A stretch of 64,000 nucleotides of DNA from Tamarix chinensis (GCA_030549775.1 CM060175.1:99619438-99683437), one strand, 5' to 3'. Numbered from the stretch's first letter, positions 1 to 11,391 are shown. Translations and numbers: made by a program. The notes: generated by a model from the letters alone, not told the origin.

Positions 1-210
1 TTTTTTCCTCGTCAGGATATGTTGAAATATTCTCCATGTGCTTTATATTGATCCATTGATAAACTTGTTGCTGAATGTGTGCATGAAAATCATGTCATGG
101 GCAACCTGGTTGCTTGACCGAGAAGAGCAGTTACAGCAGTATGGAATAAAATATCGTATCTCCCAATATGTATAAGAATGTGAACTTGCTGCTCAGATAT
201 ATATTTTAAC
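1..210. other. Left flank, no gene seen
   Basis: No coding motif or repeat is recognised on either strand. If the Tim17/22/23 exon at 7089 belongs to a gene running in from the left, this stretch is intron sequence of that gene. That is inference; no upstream exon is visible. Confidence 0.3.
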
Positions 211-451
211 TTTGGATTAATAATATTCATCTAATCGCCAAAATAACAAGCCTAAGACCCTTTTATATAGACTAAGGGCCAACAAGATAAAGTATGACTA
301 ATTAGTAGATAATACTAATTACTAGATAAGATAAAACCGAAATAAGATAATTACGAAGGTAAATAATAACTATAGATAGCAAAGAATAAAAATGGGAATC
401 TAATTTTTATTCCTACGCTTATACTTATTCCTATAGAAATTATCTACATCA
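211..451 (-). repeat. 3' LTR of the gypsy element (truncated)
   Basis: The run from about 211 to 451 matches 6175-6416 with few differences. It ends in TACATCA where the other copy ends in TATATCA. It lacks the first ~58 bp (plus-strand order) present in the right LTR. Confidence 0.88.
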
Positions 452-462
452 TTTTCCCTCAC
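452..462 (-). other. Polypurine tract of the gypsy element
   Basis: On the minus strand GTGAGGGAAAA directly abuts the LTR start TGATGTAGATAA. This is the position and composition expected for the plus-strand primer. Confidence 0.65.
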
Positions 463-594
463 TAAGAAAAAACTTGACTCCGGCGAGTGAGATCGAAGAA
501 AATCATTGAGCAATACTAGAGTCATATCTCGAAGATCACCCTCATGAATCCATGTCGCATCACAATTCGAACAGTTCTTCTAGGTGATCTAAAA

Positions 595-1914
595 TCAATG
601 AAAACCTCCTCGAGAAGAAGCAACATACTCCATATCATCAATAGAAGCAATCTCATCCTTGGGCAACTGAATAGATGGCACCGTCAGCTCCCTCGGATAT
701 GCAGACACATTAGAAGCCAAGATAGGAGGTTCAAAGTTGGCTCCATAAGGTGACAAATCACTCACATTGAAAATAGGACTAATACCTAAATCATCGGGTT
801 GATCCAGCACATAAGCATTAGGTCCTTGATTTTTCAAAATCTCATACAGGCTCATGGCACACACATGTAACTTTTTAACACATCATTTTGGAAAATGTTC
901 AAAACACAAGCATACCATGACAAATTCATCTTCATTAAAATCCTTATCTCTACGATGTACATCAACAAGAAGTTTATAATCCACATTACTCAACATAATC
1001 TGATGCCTAATCTCATCATGCAAGGAATGTATATGATTAGCAAAGGATTCAACAGAGGCAAACACACGTGCATGTGGGGACAGGAGGCCAAAGTCAACAG
1101 GAGCACGAGGGGCATAACTATAAACAATTTCAAAAGGACTATTTCCCGTGGACCGATTAGATTCATGGTTATAAGCGAACTCAGTTGTGGGTTACACTAA
1201 ATCCCAAGTATGAGGTCGATCTCCAACAAGACAACAACGAAGGTCACCTAAACCTCGATTTATGACCTTTGTTTGACTATTAGTTTATGGATAATGGACA
1301 GTAGAAAACTTCAACTGGGTTTTACTAAGAGTCTAAAGTGTCTTTCAAAACCAACAGACAAACCTAGAATCTCTATCAGACACTATAGAAGAGGGAAGGC
1401 CACGTAGTCTAACTACCTCACGAAAAATCAATCTAGCAACACGTATATCATCTGAAGTCTTACTATAGGGTATAAATGGGTCATCTTGGAAAACCTATCT
1501 ACTATGATAAGAATCAAGTCACGGCCTTTGGATGTTTTGGGGATACGTAGAATAAAGTCCATGCTAAGATCCTTCCATTTCATGAGGAATAGGTAAAGGA
1601 GTATATAAACCCATGTTTTTGCTTCTTAGTTTTAGCTAACTGACAGGTACGGCAGTGGGGTATGACTCGTTTAACGTCTTGCTTCCAAGAAGGCCAATAG
1701 AAATGATCACATACCAAGGTGATGGTACAGCTAGCAAGGCCACCGGTGTGTAATTTCCAAATAAGAAAGTCTCAATATGAGGATTGGGGAATGCATGACC
1801 TATAGGCTCTAAAAAGATATCCATCATGAATAACATAATCAACAAATTCATTATGGTTACCATTAGATGCTTCCTGATAGATATGACCGAAATCAGGACA
1901 GGAAGAGTAATCAT
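595..1914 (-). pseudogene. gypsy integrase remnant
   Basis: Minus-strand frames recover integrase pieces in order. Near 1650 there is the zinc-finger tail with CRTCQLAK. At 883-1065 is the region before the C-terminal domain (SLHDEIRHQIMLSN then DVHRRDKDFN). At 595-864 is the gypsy C-terminal module with NAYVLDQPDDLGISPIFNVS. The pieces are in different frames and separated by stops, so no integrase can be made. In a live element it would insert cDNA in the nucleus. Similarity is by recognised family motifs only. Confidence 0.8.
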
Positions 1915-2049
1915 CCTTCATTTTATTTAAATTAGTAGCCCTAATATTCCATTGTCGAAGGACAACACCTATTCTACTAAGAGCATCAGCTATCCTATTC
2001 TCAGCACCTGAATGATGTTTTAGGACAAAGGTATACTCTCCTAAGAACT

Positions 2050-3100
2050 CAAGCCATTTAGCATACTCCTTGGGTAGTTCTCGCTGAGTGCAAATATTCT
2101 AGTGCTAGATGATCAGAGGACCACAAAATCTTGGGGTAAAAGGTAATGCCGCCAATGATGGAGGGACCTAACTGCAACATATAATTCCTTAAGATGGATG
2201 GTGTACTTCCTAAGCTAACACGCCTATGCTTGTCTCGCAAGTGTCACAATGAACGTTAAAGACCTTACTAAAATTAGGCTGCCTAAGAACAAAGGCTTTA
2301 GTTATACATTCCTTAATTTCTTGAAAGGTTCTAGAGACTTTAGGAGTCCATTAAAATGATCCCTTCTTTAAACAGTCAGTGATGGGGACCATAATGGAGC
2401 TAAAATTGCAGACAAACCAATGATAGAAGGAAACTCGGTTGTGGAAGCTATGCACTTTTGTAACAGATTTGGGTTCAGGCTACTCCTTAATAACTTTGAC
2501 TTTCTCAAGGTCGGTAGAAATTCTCTGAGCGGAAATAATGAAGCCTAGGAAAAGAACTTGAGACTGAAGGAATGAACATTTTGTAAGGTTAGCATAAAGG
2601 TTGGCTTCTCGCAAAATAGTGAAGACTTGTCTAAGGTGGTCCAAGTAATCCCTCTTAGACTTACTATAGATCAGGATGTCATCCAAATAGACAACGAGAA
2701 ATTTCCCTATGAATGATTGTAGGATGTGGGTCATAAACCTCATGAATGTGTTAGGGGCATTTGATAACCCAAAAGGCATAATTAACTACTCAAAGAGTCC
2801 ATCTTGTGTATTAAAGGCTGTTTTCTACTCATCTCCTGGTCTAATACAAATCTATTGGTATCCGCTACGTAAGTCAATCATAGAGTAATAACTCAAGCCT
2901 GCTAGAGTGTCTAACATGCCCTCTAGTCTAGAAATACGAAATTTATACTTAATCGTAATTTGTTAATGGCTCTACCATCCATACATATTCTCCAAGATTT
3001 GTCCTTCTTGGGAGTGAGGCAGGTACTGGACAATGACTCATACTATGTTTTACAAGTCCTTTGTTAAGGAGTTCCTCAACTTGCCTGTTTAATTCAGCAC
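2050..3100 (-). pseudogene. gypsy reverse transcriptase and RNase H remnant
   Basis: The clearest open part is 2480-2779. It starts MPFGLSNAPNTFMRFM and carries the catalytic YLDDILIYS at about 2665-2690, followed by the LGFIIS region of the RT thumb. Upstream on the same strand (2780-3100) is decayed N-terminal RT, and 2050-2330 holds decayed RNase H. The active-site aspartates are kept but flanking frames are broken. In a live element the protein would copy the RNA into DNA in the cytoplasmic particle. Confidence 0.88.
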
Positions 3101-3516
3101 AATAATTAGGGTTCATCCTATAATGGGGAAGATTAGTTAACTGAGACCTAGGAATTTGATCAATGGCATGTTGAATGTCTCTAAGAGGTGGTAACTCCTT
3201 AGGTTAACTCTTCGGGAACTACGTCAGAGAAGTCACCCAATAATTTCTGAATCTCGGTGGGAATGGGTGAAATGGAATTTGGAGAGACCTTTTGAGCAAC
3301 TATGGCAAATAGGAAATCGGTTTTCGTACTTTCTTGTTGAAAGATATAGGGGGTGATGATTTAAATCCTATTCATAGGAGTTTCCTTAGGAGTAGAAGTG
3401 GATTTAGGAGGTGAATGATTGGATCGCTTTGCAAGGGTAAGAATGATACGCTTTCCCTTAAAGAAGAAATAATGAATATTGGGTCAGCAATCAATTTTAA
3501 TTGAATGATCATAAAT

Positions 3517-4260
3517 CTAAGGTCTACCTAAGAGAAGATGGGCTACATCCATGGGAAGCACGCCAAAATAGAGATCTTCCTTATAATGTGGGCCTAAGTG
3601 AAGGGGAACTAGGCATCTTTGGTCAATGGGAAGAGTGGTCTTCTTGACCCAAGCTACCGTGAAAGGATTAGGATGAGTCTTAGGCTTCAGTTTTAGTCTT
3701 TTTATGGTGGCTCGAGATACGACATTAAGGGCACTACTGCCATCTATAACCAACTTAACAGATTTCCCGTTACACCTAAAGGTGTAGAAAATGGAAGTTT
3801 GTTTCCATTCATCGAGATGGGTGCCTTGAGATAGAACACATCTAACCACATTATAGTGCTCTTCTGGATGAGGGTTGAAAGCCCTAACAAGGCTACAATG
3901 TGGGTTGTCGTTCTCTTCTAGTTCCTCATCTTCACCTAAATAGTCACATGGGTCAACTATAAGATCCTTAATAGGTGGCTCATCTCCCTCATGCTTTTGG
4001 ATCATAGAGCGGTGGGGACAACGGGATGCAATATGCCCTCTCTCATGGCAATTATGATATTGGATAGAGTTAGCAGTTGACTGAACGGTGTTGGATCGAC
4101 TACCGGGAGTAGAACTATAGGTGTTGACTTGGGAAACACTCTTAGAGTTAGACTTGGAGGATGTAGGAGTGAAAGACTTGGTATGACGTGAATTGTTAAA
4201 ATAAGAAGATGAATATCGAGTAGAGAAGCGTTTGAAACACCTTTCAAATTCAAGAGCCAA
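3517..4260 (-). pseudogene. gypsy zinc knuckle and aspartic protease segment
   Basis: An open frame of 247 codons. Residues 68-81 form a nucleocapsid-like knuckle reading YHNCHERGHIASRC. The first cysteine of the CCHC pattern is tyrosine here, so the knuckle is probably non-functional. Residues about 170-182 read VIDGSSALNVVS, the retropepsin active-site region of plant gypsy elements with an altered DTG/DSG core. A Ser/Thr-rich linker fills residues 10-65. The frame is open at both ends only because decay has not reached it; gag lies in a different frame upstream. Confidence 0.8.
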
Positions 4261-5129
4261 CTTAAAAGCATCTTCAACACATGTAGGGCCATGAAGCTTA
4301 AAATCTTCCCTAATGGACTCCCTAAGACCATTAATGTACCTAAAGAGGTAATGTCGGTAGGTTCAAGGTAGTCATATCTTATAGAATAATCCTCAAACTT
4401 CTGGGTATATTCAGGAACACTAGAGGAAGATTGTTTAAGGTTATACATTTGCTCTAGGATTTGATTCCTGTGAAAGGTAGGAAGATGTTTTTCTTTCAAC
4501 TTTTCTTTCATAATGGCCCATTGACGAATAGGTGGTTCTCCTAAACGATCCATTTGGGTCTGGACCATTTTCCAATACCACTTTGTGGCTCTAGAGAGCT
4601 TCATCTTAGTAAAGCAGACTAATATTATAAAATTCAAAATAATCCTCCATTTCTTCTAACCAATTAGTAAAAAGGTTCGTGTCAAGAGTCCCGTCATAGG
4701 AGTTGAAATCAACTTTGACTTTCCAAGTAATGTTGTCCTCATATCTAGGATATGGTTGCCTATCATGATGGTTGGGATGTCTATCATTCCTATGGCGAAG
4801 GGGTGCCGTGTCATCCAAAAGGTTTTCCTTGTATTAATCGTTGAAATTGGATGGGCCTATGGGACCTTGAGACCTAAGGTTCTATAGTGTGGAGGAACGT
4901 AACTAGGGTTTTGTTTATGCGAACCAAGAATATTACAGTTAGAGTCAACTAAATTGGAATGAGGTAATATCGGTTGCCTAACTGATTGAGGATTAGACTC
5001 ATCCGCGGGGTGCTTTTCCATCATTCTTTCTACATTCTTAGCTAACTTAATAACCAAATGTTCTAATTGGTCCATATGGGAAGGGTCAGACCAATCTTCT
5101 AACCCTTGACTCTTGGAAGACAAAGGCAT
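4261..5129 (-). pseudogene. gypsy gag remnant
   Basis: Three overlapping frames hold gag. 4857-5129 is the N-terminal part, with a coiled-coil-like heptad stretch (HLVIKLAKNVERMMEK). 4606-4818 contains a gag core start (VDFNSYDGTLDTNLFTNWLEE). The frame running below 4637 continues with KLKEKHLPTFHRNQILEQMY and SVPEYTQKFEDY, typical of the plant retrotransposon gag domain. At least two frameshifts separate them. The live protein would form the virus-like particle. Confidence 0.8.
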
Positions 5130-5392
5130 TTTTTTTTTCTTTTTAATAATGTCTGCAAACTTTGGTAGAAGTTACAAGGAATCACTACACATGTATGACA
5201 ACACTTGTGTGGTGGCCCACGATTCCTCTTGTACTACGTTAGTTTTCCGAGTAAGAAGGTGGAACGAGGTTTGCTTAAGTACCCTCAAACCTTTCGGTAG
5301 TTTAGGCTTTAGTGACAAAGACTTTCGTAGGATAGTGACCACTTCGGTTCTAATTTTTTTATTTTTTATAAAGAAGATATGATAAAAGAAAC

Positions 5393-5450
<58 letters not shown>

Positions 5451-6101
5451 TGGTCACTAACAAATAAATATGAAAGATAAGATATATGCTAAACTACGCT
5501 AAATAATAAAAGACGATAAACCTACTTTATGCACAGAGATAAGAATATTAATAAAGGAAACTAAATCAGATAAACGAGTATCCTGAATTTTTTTTTAAAA
5601 ATGCTGAAAGATAATATTAATGCTGAACATTTTATTATTATTTTTAAATAATTACCTAAGCAAATATACTAAATAAACCAAATAATTTGAATAAAAATCA
5701 AGTTTCAAGTGAGAAATTGGACCTTCCAAAAACTAAAGAGTCTCTGCTAAGACTCCGAATTTGACTGCAATCTCATGGCCACGGGCAAAGCAGAGATCGT
5801 AGAACACCGGCGAGGGTCCAGCACTACCGGCAAGGGTATGGCAGCACGATTTAGGGTTCTTCAGCGGCTAGGGTTGGAGGCCGAAATCCAGCGATTTGGG
5901 GGGTTTATGTGGGCCAAACTGATGGGATTATGCTTCAAATTGGGCTGATTTGGAGTTGAACCGGTCGATTTGTGGTGGGTTGCAGAATTTGGAGTTTTAC
6001 GGGTGGCAGCTAGGGCGGCGCACTGGTGGTTGTGTGGTGGTGGACGTGTACGGACAGCAGCGGTGATTAGTTTGTGGCAGCAAATGTGGGGATCGAAGTT
6101 G
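5130..6101 (-). other. 5' leader of the gypsy element with a (TAA)n tract
   Basis: This is non-coding sequence between the primer site and gag. It contains a pure (TAA) microsatellite at about 5393-5447, AT-rich sequence to 5700, then a G-rich stretch at 5760-6100. Confidence 0.5.
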
Positions 6102-6114
6102 GACTATGATACCA
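6102..6114 (-). other. Primer binding site (initiator tRNA-Met type)
   Basis: On the minus strand TGGTATCATAGTC begins a few bases after the 5' LTR end. It matches the usual TGGTATCAGAGC-type site complementary to the 3' end of initiator tRNA-Met, with one clear mismatch in the core. Confidence 0.8.
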
Positions 6115-6117
6115 AAC

Positions 6118-6416
6118 TGATGTAAGGTTGAGAGAAGAGAAGAGGAAATTGAGAAGGAGATCAGGATAATCATTTTGGATTGATAATATTCATCTAATTG
6201 TGTCAAAATAACAAGCCTAAGACCCCTTTATATAGACTAAGGGCCAAAAAGATAAAGGATGACTAATTAGTGAATAATACTAATTACTAGATAAGATAAA
6301 ACCGAAATAAGATAATTACAAAGGTAAATAGTAACAGTAGATAGTAAAGAATAAAAATAGGAATCTAATTTTTATTCCTACGCTTATACTTATTCCTGTA
6401 GAAATTATCTATATCA
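6118..6416 (-). repeat. 5' LTR of the gypsy element
   Basis: 299 bp. On the minus strand it starts TGATATAGATAA and ends CCTTACATCA, with TG...CA termini. It is nearly identical to the left copy over their shared ~240 bp, including the AT-rich block at about 6230-6400. Confidence 0.88.
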
Positions 6417-7088
6417 AAATATCTGATATTTTTTCATCATCTTGTTCGTATCATCAAACATCCAGTGTTAAGATATTTGTTTTTAGTGTTTGCTTGAAAA
6501 AACTGCAAAACAGAATTGGCCATCCATGGGCATTCATTCTCTATAGGTTCATTACAGATCTAAGATCCTTATCCTTCGATTGTGAAAATAGTTAGTTCTT
6601 CTCCAATGTATTATTATTAGTCACCCAATAGAATTGTATCGTGGCTTTTGAGTCAATAACATAATCACAATAACCGTTATCATGGTCATAGGATATACTC
6701 ATGCTGCGAATATATGATTTATTGTCTGCCATGCTGGGTAATGCAAGTTGCAACACAACGACTGCAGTTGCGATGGAAACCATCATTTTGTTGTACGGCA
6801 CTGACATCTTCTCTGGTTTTATCCAAAAATTGTGTGGTCAGGTAATTTGAGAGATTAGATCTAGTGTGGGTGTGGCTGAGAGGATGGTCCATCTTTAGGA
6901 CCTTTTTTTTTTTCTTTTTTTTTTTTTTGTGTTACTATGTCATCAGTATCCAGCTGATGACTTCATGTTGAATATCCAGGGGTTTTATCCTGATGTTGGG
7001 TATAAAGCGTTATAGAAGGCTCGGTGATATGCACGTTTTATGCATTACCGTGTAAATAGCATTTCACCCTCTGGTTCTTATTAAACAG
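6417..7088 (+). other. Probable last-intron remainder of the Tim17/22/23 gene
   Basis: Apart from the small antisense ORF there is a T-rich tract (6901-6929) and a pyrimidine-poor approach to a TTAAACAG acceptor ending at 7088. No other exon is seen here on the plus strand. Confidence 0.4.
6592..6807 (-). CDS. Small secreted-protein-like ORF, unknown function
   Basis: A 71-codon ORF of unrecognised family. Residues 1-27 look like a signal peptide: a short polar start with lysine, a hydrophobic run rich in Ala/Val/Leu, then an Ala-rich cleavage-like site (PSMADN). The mature part would be about 43 residues with one cysteine, aromatic and acidic residues (SISYDHDNGYCDY) and no known motif. It lies antisense in what appears to be the last intron of the Tim17/22/23 gene, just outside the gypsy LTR. 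It may be a fragment of a longer spliced gene or chance; I see no clear promoter. Confidence 0.3.
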   Translation of the reverse strand: MSVPYNKMMVSIATAVVVLQLALPSMADNKSYIRSMSISYDHDNGYCDYVIDSKATIQFYWVTNNNTLEKN

Positions 7089-7318
7089 GTGCTCCTCAGG
7101 CTCTCCTGCAGAGCTGCCTCACCTTTGGGGCATTCTCCTTTATTATCGAAGGTCTCAACAAGCAGCAGTCTGCATTGGCACGTCCATACGTTTTGCCAGA
7201 AGGCAGCTGGAGCAAGCACCATGGGGTACTTCCTCCTTTGGCATTGCCCATTCCAGATGAGTTCAAGGGGTCTTTCTCTGCGTTTTGTCAGTCTTTGAGG
7301 AAGAAGAGGAGGTTTTGA
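7089..7318 (+). CDS. Tim17/Tim22/Tim23-family translocase, last exon
   Basis: The exon starts after an AAACAG acceptor with a split Gly codon and runs 75 further codons to TGA at 7316. It encodes the end of a Tim17-family domain: an Ala/Gly/Phe-rich membrane segment with [19 protein letters not shown], then a soluble tail with [19 protein letters not shown] and a basic end, SLRKKRRF. This matches my memory of plant organelle import proteins of the HP20/TIM22-like group, which act in the inner membrane of chloroplasts or mitochondria. The exact subgroup is uncertain. Earlier exons must lie left of the window, with the gypsy element and ~670 bp of intron between. It is convergent with the LOG gene that starts at 9541. 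Confidence 0.68.
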
Positions 7319-7850
7319 GCCCCCTTCCCGTTAAAGGAAAAAAAAAAAAAAAAAACGCCAAGTAAGCTGTGTTCTGTGGGATAAGTTGGCGATTCAACAG
7401 TTTGTAACATTGTAGTATTAGATCAGGGGACGCTGTGTGTTGTACTGTAGTGAAATTTTGTATCTTGTTCATTGTTTTATCCGCGGAGTACTTTCGGCAG
7501 TTTGCCATTTTACAGGGAATAAGCTGTCAGTGTTCTGTTCTATAAACCAATCTGGTGTTGGACGAGCAATTATTATTCTTCTCGCTGCAGGCAAGAAAAT
7601 ATTTTGCGAACAGCGAAAAGAGAGAGAGAGAGAGAGAGACCATGTAAAGTGGTTCAAATTATGTTTCCAATTACAACATTGAGACATCTAGCATAAAATA
7701 CAACGAAGACCGTACAAATCATTCTCCTCTCACAAAGTACAAGTTGCTCTTGAATTTTAAATTATACAATTTCCAGAGAGGAAACATCCAAACCTTGAGA
7801 TTTTTAGATACGGAGGATCTCAATTTTAATCACTGGACTATACAACCTTA
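7319..7850. other. Space between two convergent genes
   Basis: This holds the probable 3' UTRs of the Tim-family gene and of the LOG gene. It contains an A-run at 7338-7355 and a (GA)n tract at about 7619-7639. No coding sequence is recognised. Confidence 0.5.
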
Positions 7851-8817
7851 TCAGTCATGATTATTGCTATTCAAGCTTTCATCATGTGTACAGGCTCCCT
7901 GTACTTTCTCATTTTCAGGAGGGCCATTGCAGAGAGGAAGGTCTTTGGGAGGGCGATTGCTGAGAGGAAGATCGTAAAACTTAGCTAAAGCAGCCAGAGC
8001 TTCAGAGTTATTATTACAGACGGTCCACATCAAACTATCTTCTTCTTTTTTTTCCTTCTTGAACCACTTCTGAATATGATCAAGAAAATCCACCAGCTTG
8101 GAGTAAAACCCATCATAGTTCATGACCAGGAACGGTATAGGAAACTCCGATCCAATCCTCTCAAGGTGAAGCAAGGCGAGGAGCTCAAAGACCTCGTCTA
8201 GAGTACCTACACGGCCTGGAAGGGCGATTACTGCTGTTCGGTCGGAGCTTTTGTTCCTCACTGCAGCATCAACTAATCCATGCTTCCTTGCTGAGAAAAA
8301 CCTAAAGTATGAGAAAATGAGAGAATTGTTGTGTCATGTTCAGAACTTGGAAAGTTGGAATCATGTGTGTGAAATTTTCTTTCATTTTTTACGGTACCTG
8401 CACGTAAAGAATTTGTCTTTGGGAAGATAAGGATGGATATTTGATGAGGTCCATTCCCCAGCCTCTTGCACAACCTTCAAGCCGCCGACAGGCTTTCCCA
8501 GTTCTAGTGCACCTTTAATAACTGCATCCATTAAGCCTGGACCAGCCCCTGACCATGTTGTGCAGTCTAACAGCATCGCAACCTGTGCAACATTAGTTGA
8601 TTGACACCGGCATTAAATTTGTTGGCCGTCATCAAGCTCATACATCTACTCTGACAACTCCAAATGAGAAATAAATTATTTATGAAACAGTGTTGGATAG
8701 ATACTGAACGGAAAACACACATATATATATATATATATAACGTGGGAAATTTTTTTATAAGTTATTTAGATAAAATTAATAAGATACAAATTAAAATGAT
8801 CCTAAAGTATTTAGTTT

Positions 8818-8876
<59 letters not shown>

Positions 8877-9541
8877 GCGTACGCATATATTAAGATAAAA
8901 AAATAATAAATAATAATAAATTAATTAATTAATTAACTTTAATTACTTTCTTCGAAATAAACCACCGACTATTTTCGTACACTTGAAAGCATGTAGTACT
9001 AGGAATTTACAGAGATGTGATATAAAGGCGAAAACCGAAAATGGGAGCTTCCGTACTCCCCTATCGTCGACGAGTGCAGTAGAATAGATAGGAGAGAATC
9101 GAAGGAAAATGGAAAGTCACTGGCAGGGTAAAAAGAAGCGGTGGGCTGACCTCCTTGGCCAATTGCAATGTTCGAGAGTAATAGGGGTGGTCGGGTCCCA
9201 TTAGTGAAGCACCCAGATAGACTGCTCCCCTCCCTAGCCGGTCAATAACTTCATAGCATCCTTCAATCTCTTTCTTAACCTTTCACCATGAAAATCAGCC
9301 ATCAAAATTAGGCCTTCCCCAAATTTAGGGCCTTTAATTCTTCTAGTTACCGTATTCAGCCTTGCTCTGCCTTTATGCAATTAGTTGAGCGACGTTGAAG
9401 ACAACATCTAGTCTGATTGAAGATGGTACAGACTGTAGAACTGGAATATATGATAATCTAATGAGAAAAAAAAATTGGGCACCGGCATATTACCTCATCT
9501 GGGCTGGTTCTCTTATCGCAGCGACGATCAATCGATTCCAT
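7851..9541 (-). CDS. LOG-family (lysine-decarboxylase-like) protein, altered motif
   Basis: Four exons on the minus strand: 9494-9541, 9151-9279, 8398-8582 and 7851-8301. All junctions are GT-AG and the join gives 270 residues. An in-frame TAG lies just upstream of the ATG, supporting the start. The family has a Rossmann-like fold; studied members release active cytokinin from riboside monophosphates. Seen here: GAGPGLMDA in exon 3, SARKHGLVDAAV at the exon 4 start, and GTLDEVFELLALLHLERIG. The hallmark PGGxGTxxE reads PGRVGTLDE, from GGT to CGT. Compared with the paralogue at 54880-56440, the N-terminus is 16 rather than 70 residues before exon 2. The C-terminus has ~35 extra residues with an imperfect 10-residue repeat. 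It may be catalytically impaired. It is closest, from memory, to the plant LOG-like group typified by Arabidopsis At1g50575. Confidence 0.85.
8820..8875. repeat. (TA)n microsatellite in LOG intron 2
   Basis: About 55 bp of uninterrupted TA repeat, with a shorter TA tract at about 8720-8739. Both lie in the intron between exons 2 and 3 of the LOG gene. Confidence 0.95.
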
Positions 9542-11157
9542 ATTCGAGTAGAGATGTAACTGGTTCTACGATTTACTTCAAAATCCTTCCGCACAGAGAG
9601 AGCAGAGTTTTTCTAGATGGGAGGGGCAGGGATGGGTGGGTGCTTTAATGCTGGTGTCTGTAGAGGTAACAACTATAAGATAATCAGAATCTCTACCGAA
9701 GAATACATTTTTGTGAAATGATAATGTTGAAAAGTGATACAGATTTGGATGGTTATTGTTTTCCTATTATTTAGGAGTAAATAGAAGATTTTTCTACTTT
9801 ATAGAAACGTAATGCATGGGTTACGGTCTTACAATGCTTTGACTATATAAGATGTCAAAGTCAAAACAATATTTACTCAAACATTGAGAGTAGAGAAATA
9901 CGGGTGAAAGAAAATTTTAAGCACAATGTATATTTTATCTTTTCAGTAAATAAAAATATCTGCAAGTAGATGCAAGTAAATAAAAAAATCTGCAGCGGCC
10001 CGTATCAATTTATGTGTGTTATTTTTCCGCATTTATATCGCTATTTCACGAATCTGAGGAGGGGAAATTTTGCGTAATTTCTTAATAGATAAAGTGTGCC
10101 TCTGCGATGCACTGCAGCAAAAGCAACAGTGCTTATTTCTTAAAATGCCTGGGTGGAAATCCAATGCGCTGCAGAGTGGGATATGGAAACTTTACGCGTC
10201 ATGGACATTGTCATGGAAATCCAACTCTCCATTATGGAAGAAAATTCAAGTCGTTTTGATTACACATAGGATAATCCAACTAACAACACCAAGCTTATCT
10301 AAAAATTTCAAACGTTATACAAACATGCTCATGTTGATTCGCACAAACATCATGGCATGCCCGCAAACACATGCGCACGAGTACAAAATCAAGGCATGCA
10401 ATGCAGAAGCTAGGCCATAGGCATATAGCTACATCATCCGTTGTTCGATCTATATTGATCATGCACGCAGGACAGGGAAGGGAGAGATTAGTAGGTGCGA
10501 TTAATTACATGAATAAGCAACGCTAAAGAAGCAAATTTTTAACGAGTAACCCCGCCCCTTTGAAGCCACCAGTGATGACAGGATATTACAATCGGTCGCA
10601 ATCCGTGAAAAAAATATCATAAGAGTCCAAGAACACATATATAATGATCGAAATATGGAATCATCTCAAATCCCCCTTTCCACCATGCCACTTATGACTT
10701 CATAGACTAGAGATAAAACAAAAATAGAAAAAATCAAGGAGATTAATGGAACACTCGGAAGATGAAGGTGCAATGAGGAGGAAAGAGAAAAAATCATGAG
10801 GTTTTAAATTTTGTTTTATGTCTTAATTTACTTTTTTTTTTCAAATAATAGACATGTTTTTTTAATATATATATTAATTTCATTTGGCCCTCTAAGCACC
10901 AACTTTTTGCCAGTCTAGAGGCTTTATCCCTTAAAACACTTCAAATAGTATGTCTAGCACTTAATTGTTGGCTAATATCTTATATTAGTATATTAGTTGC
11001 ATTATTACTAACAATATGAGTCTATTGTTGTTAGAGGTGTGTAAAATTAAGGGTTTGATATTGATCGGGCATATTTATGTTTAAATTTAGCCGATGTTAA
11101 AATTTTCATATCGCATATCAAATATTTGATTCATATTAAACAAAAGTATAGGCTTAA
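9542..11157. other. Intergenic, upstream of the first LOG gene
   Basis: Nothing is firmly recognised. A TATATAAG-like box (about 9843-9851) reads TATATAG on the minus strand, ~300 bp before the LOG start, and could be its promoter. The 116-codon frame at 10070-10420 has no family features. Confidence 0.35.
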
Positions 11158-11391
11158 ATGATATATATATATATATATATATATAGGGTGAAGGTCCCAT
11201 AAAATCCTTCCTAAGTTATATATATATGAACCAATCTTAACTATTAGATTAGTATTTGATCAATGGTCAAAATTTAGTAAATATCTAACCAAAATTTATT
11301 TTAATTTCAGCCATTAAATTTTCTAGATCTAACGGTAATTAAGGATTCCTATGTTTGTATTTTAAATAGTGGTTTGTACCGGAGCCTAAAT
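11158..11391. mobile_element. Possible MITE next to a (TA)n tract
   Basis: A (TA) tract at 11158-11184 is followed by TAGGGTGAAGGTCCC. The segment ends near 11391 with a sequence whose complement is TAGGCTCCGGTAC. The two ends share TAGG and a GGTCC/GGTAC core, as in imperfect terminal inverted repeats. The middle has ATTAGAT and ATCTAACGG motifs often seen in plant MITEs. No protein is coded. Confidence 0.35.

Larger units (their letters stand above)
211..6416 (-). mobile_element. Degenerate Ty3/gypsy LTR retrotransposon
   Basis: Two direct repeats frame this element: a 299-bp right copy (6118-6416) and a 241-bp left copy (211-451) that lacks about 58 bp at its outer edge. On the minus strand the order is 5' LTR, tRNA-Met primer site, gag, zinc knuckle plus protease, reverse transcriptase, RNase H, integrase, polypurine tract, 3' LTR. 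The order RT-RNase H-integrase places it in Ty3/gypsy. All coding parts carry stops and frameshifts, so it is dead. No convincing target-site duplication is seen because the left LTR edge is eroded. It lies upstream of a Tim17/22/23 last exon and probably sits in that gene's intron. Confidence 0.92.

Noticed and set aside
10070..10420. 116-codon ORF upstream of the first LOG gene
   Set aside because: No recognisable domain, no good start context and no spliced partner.
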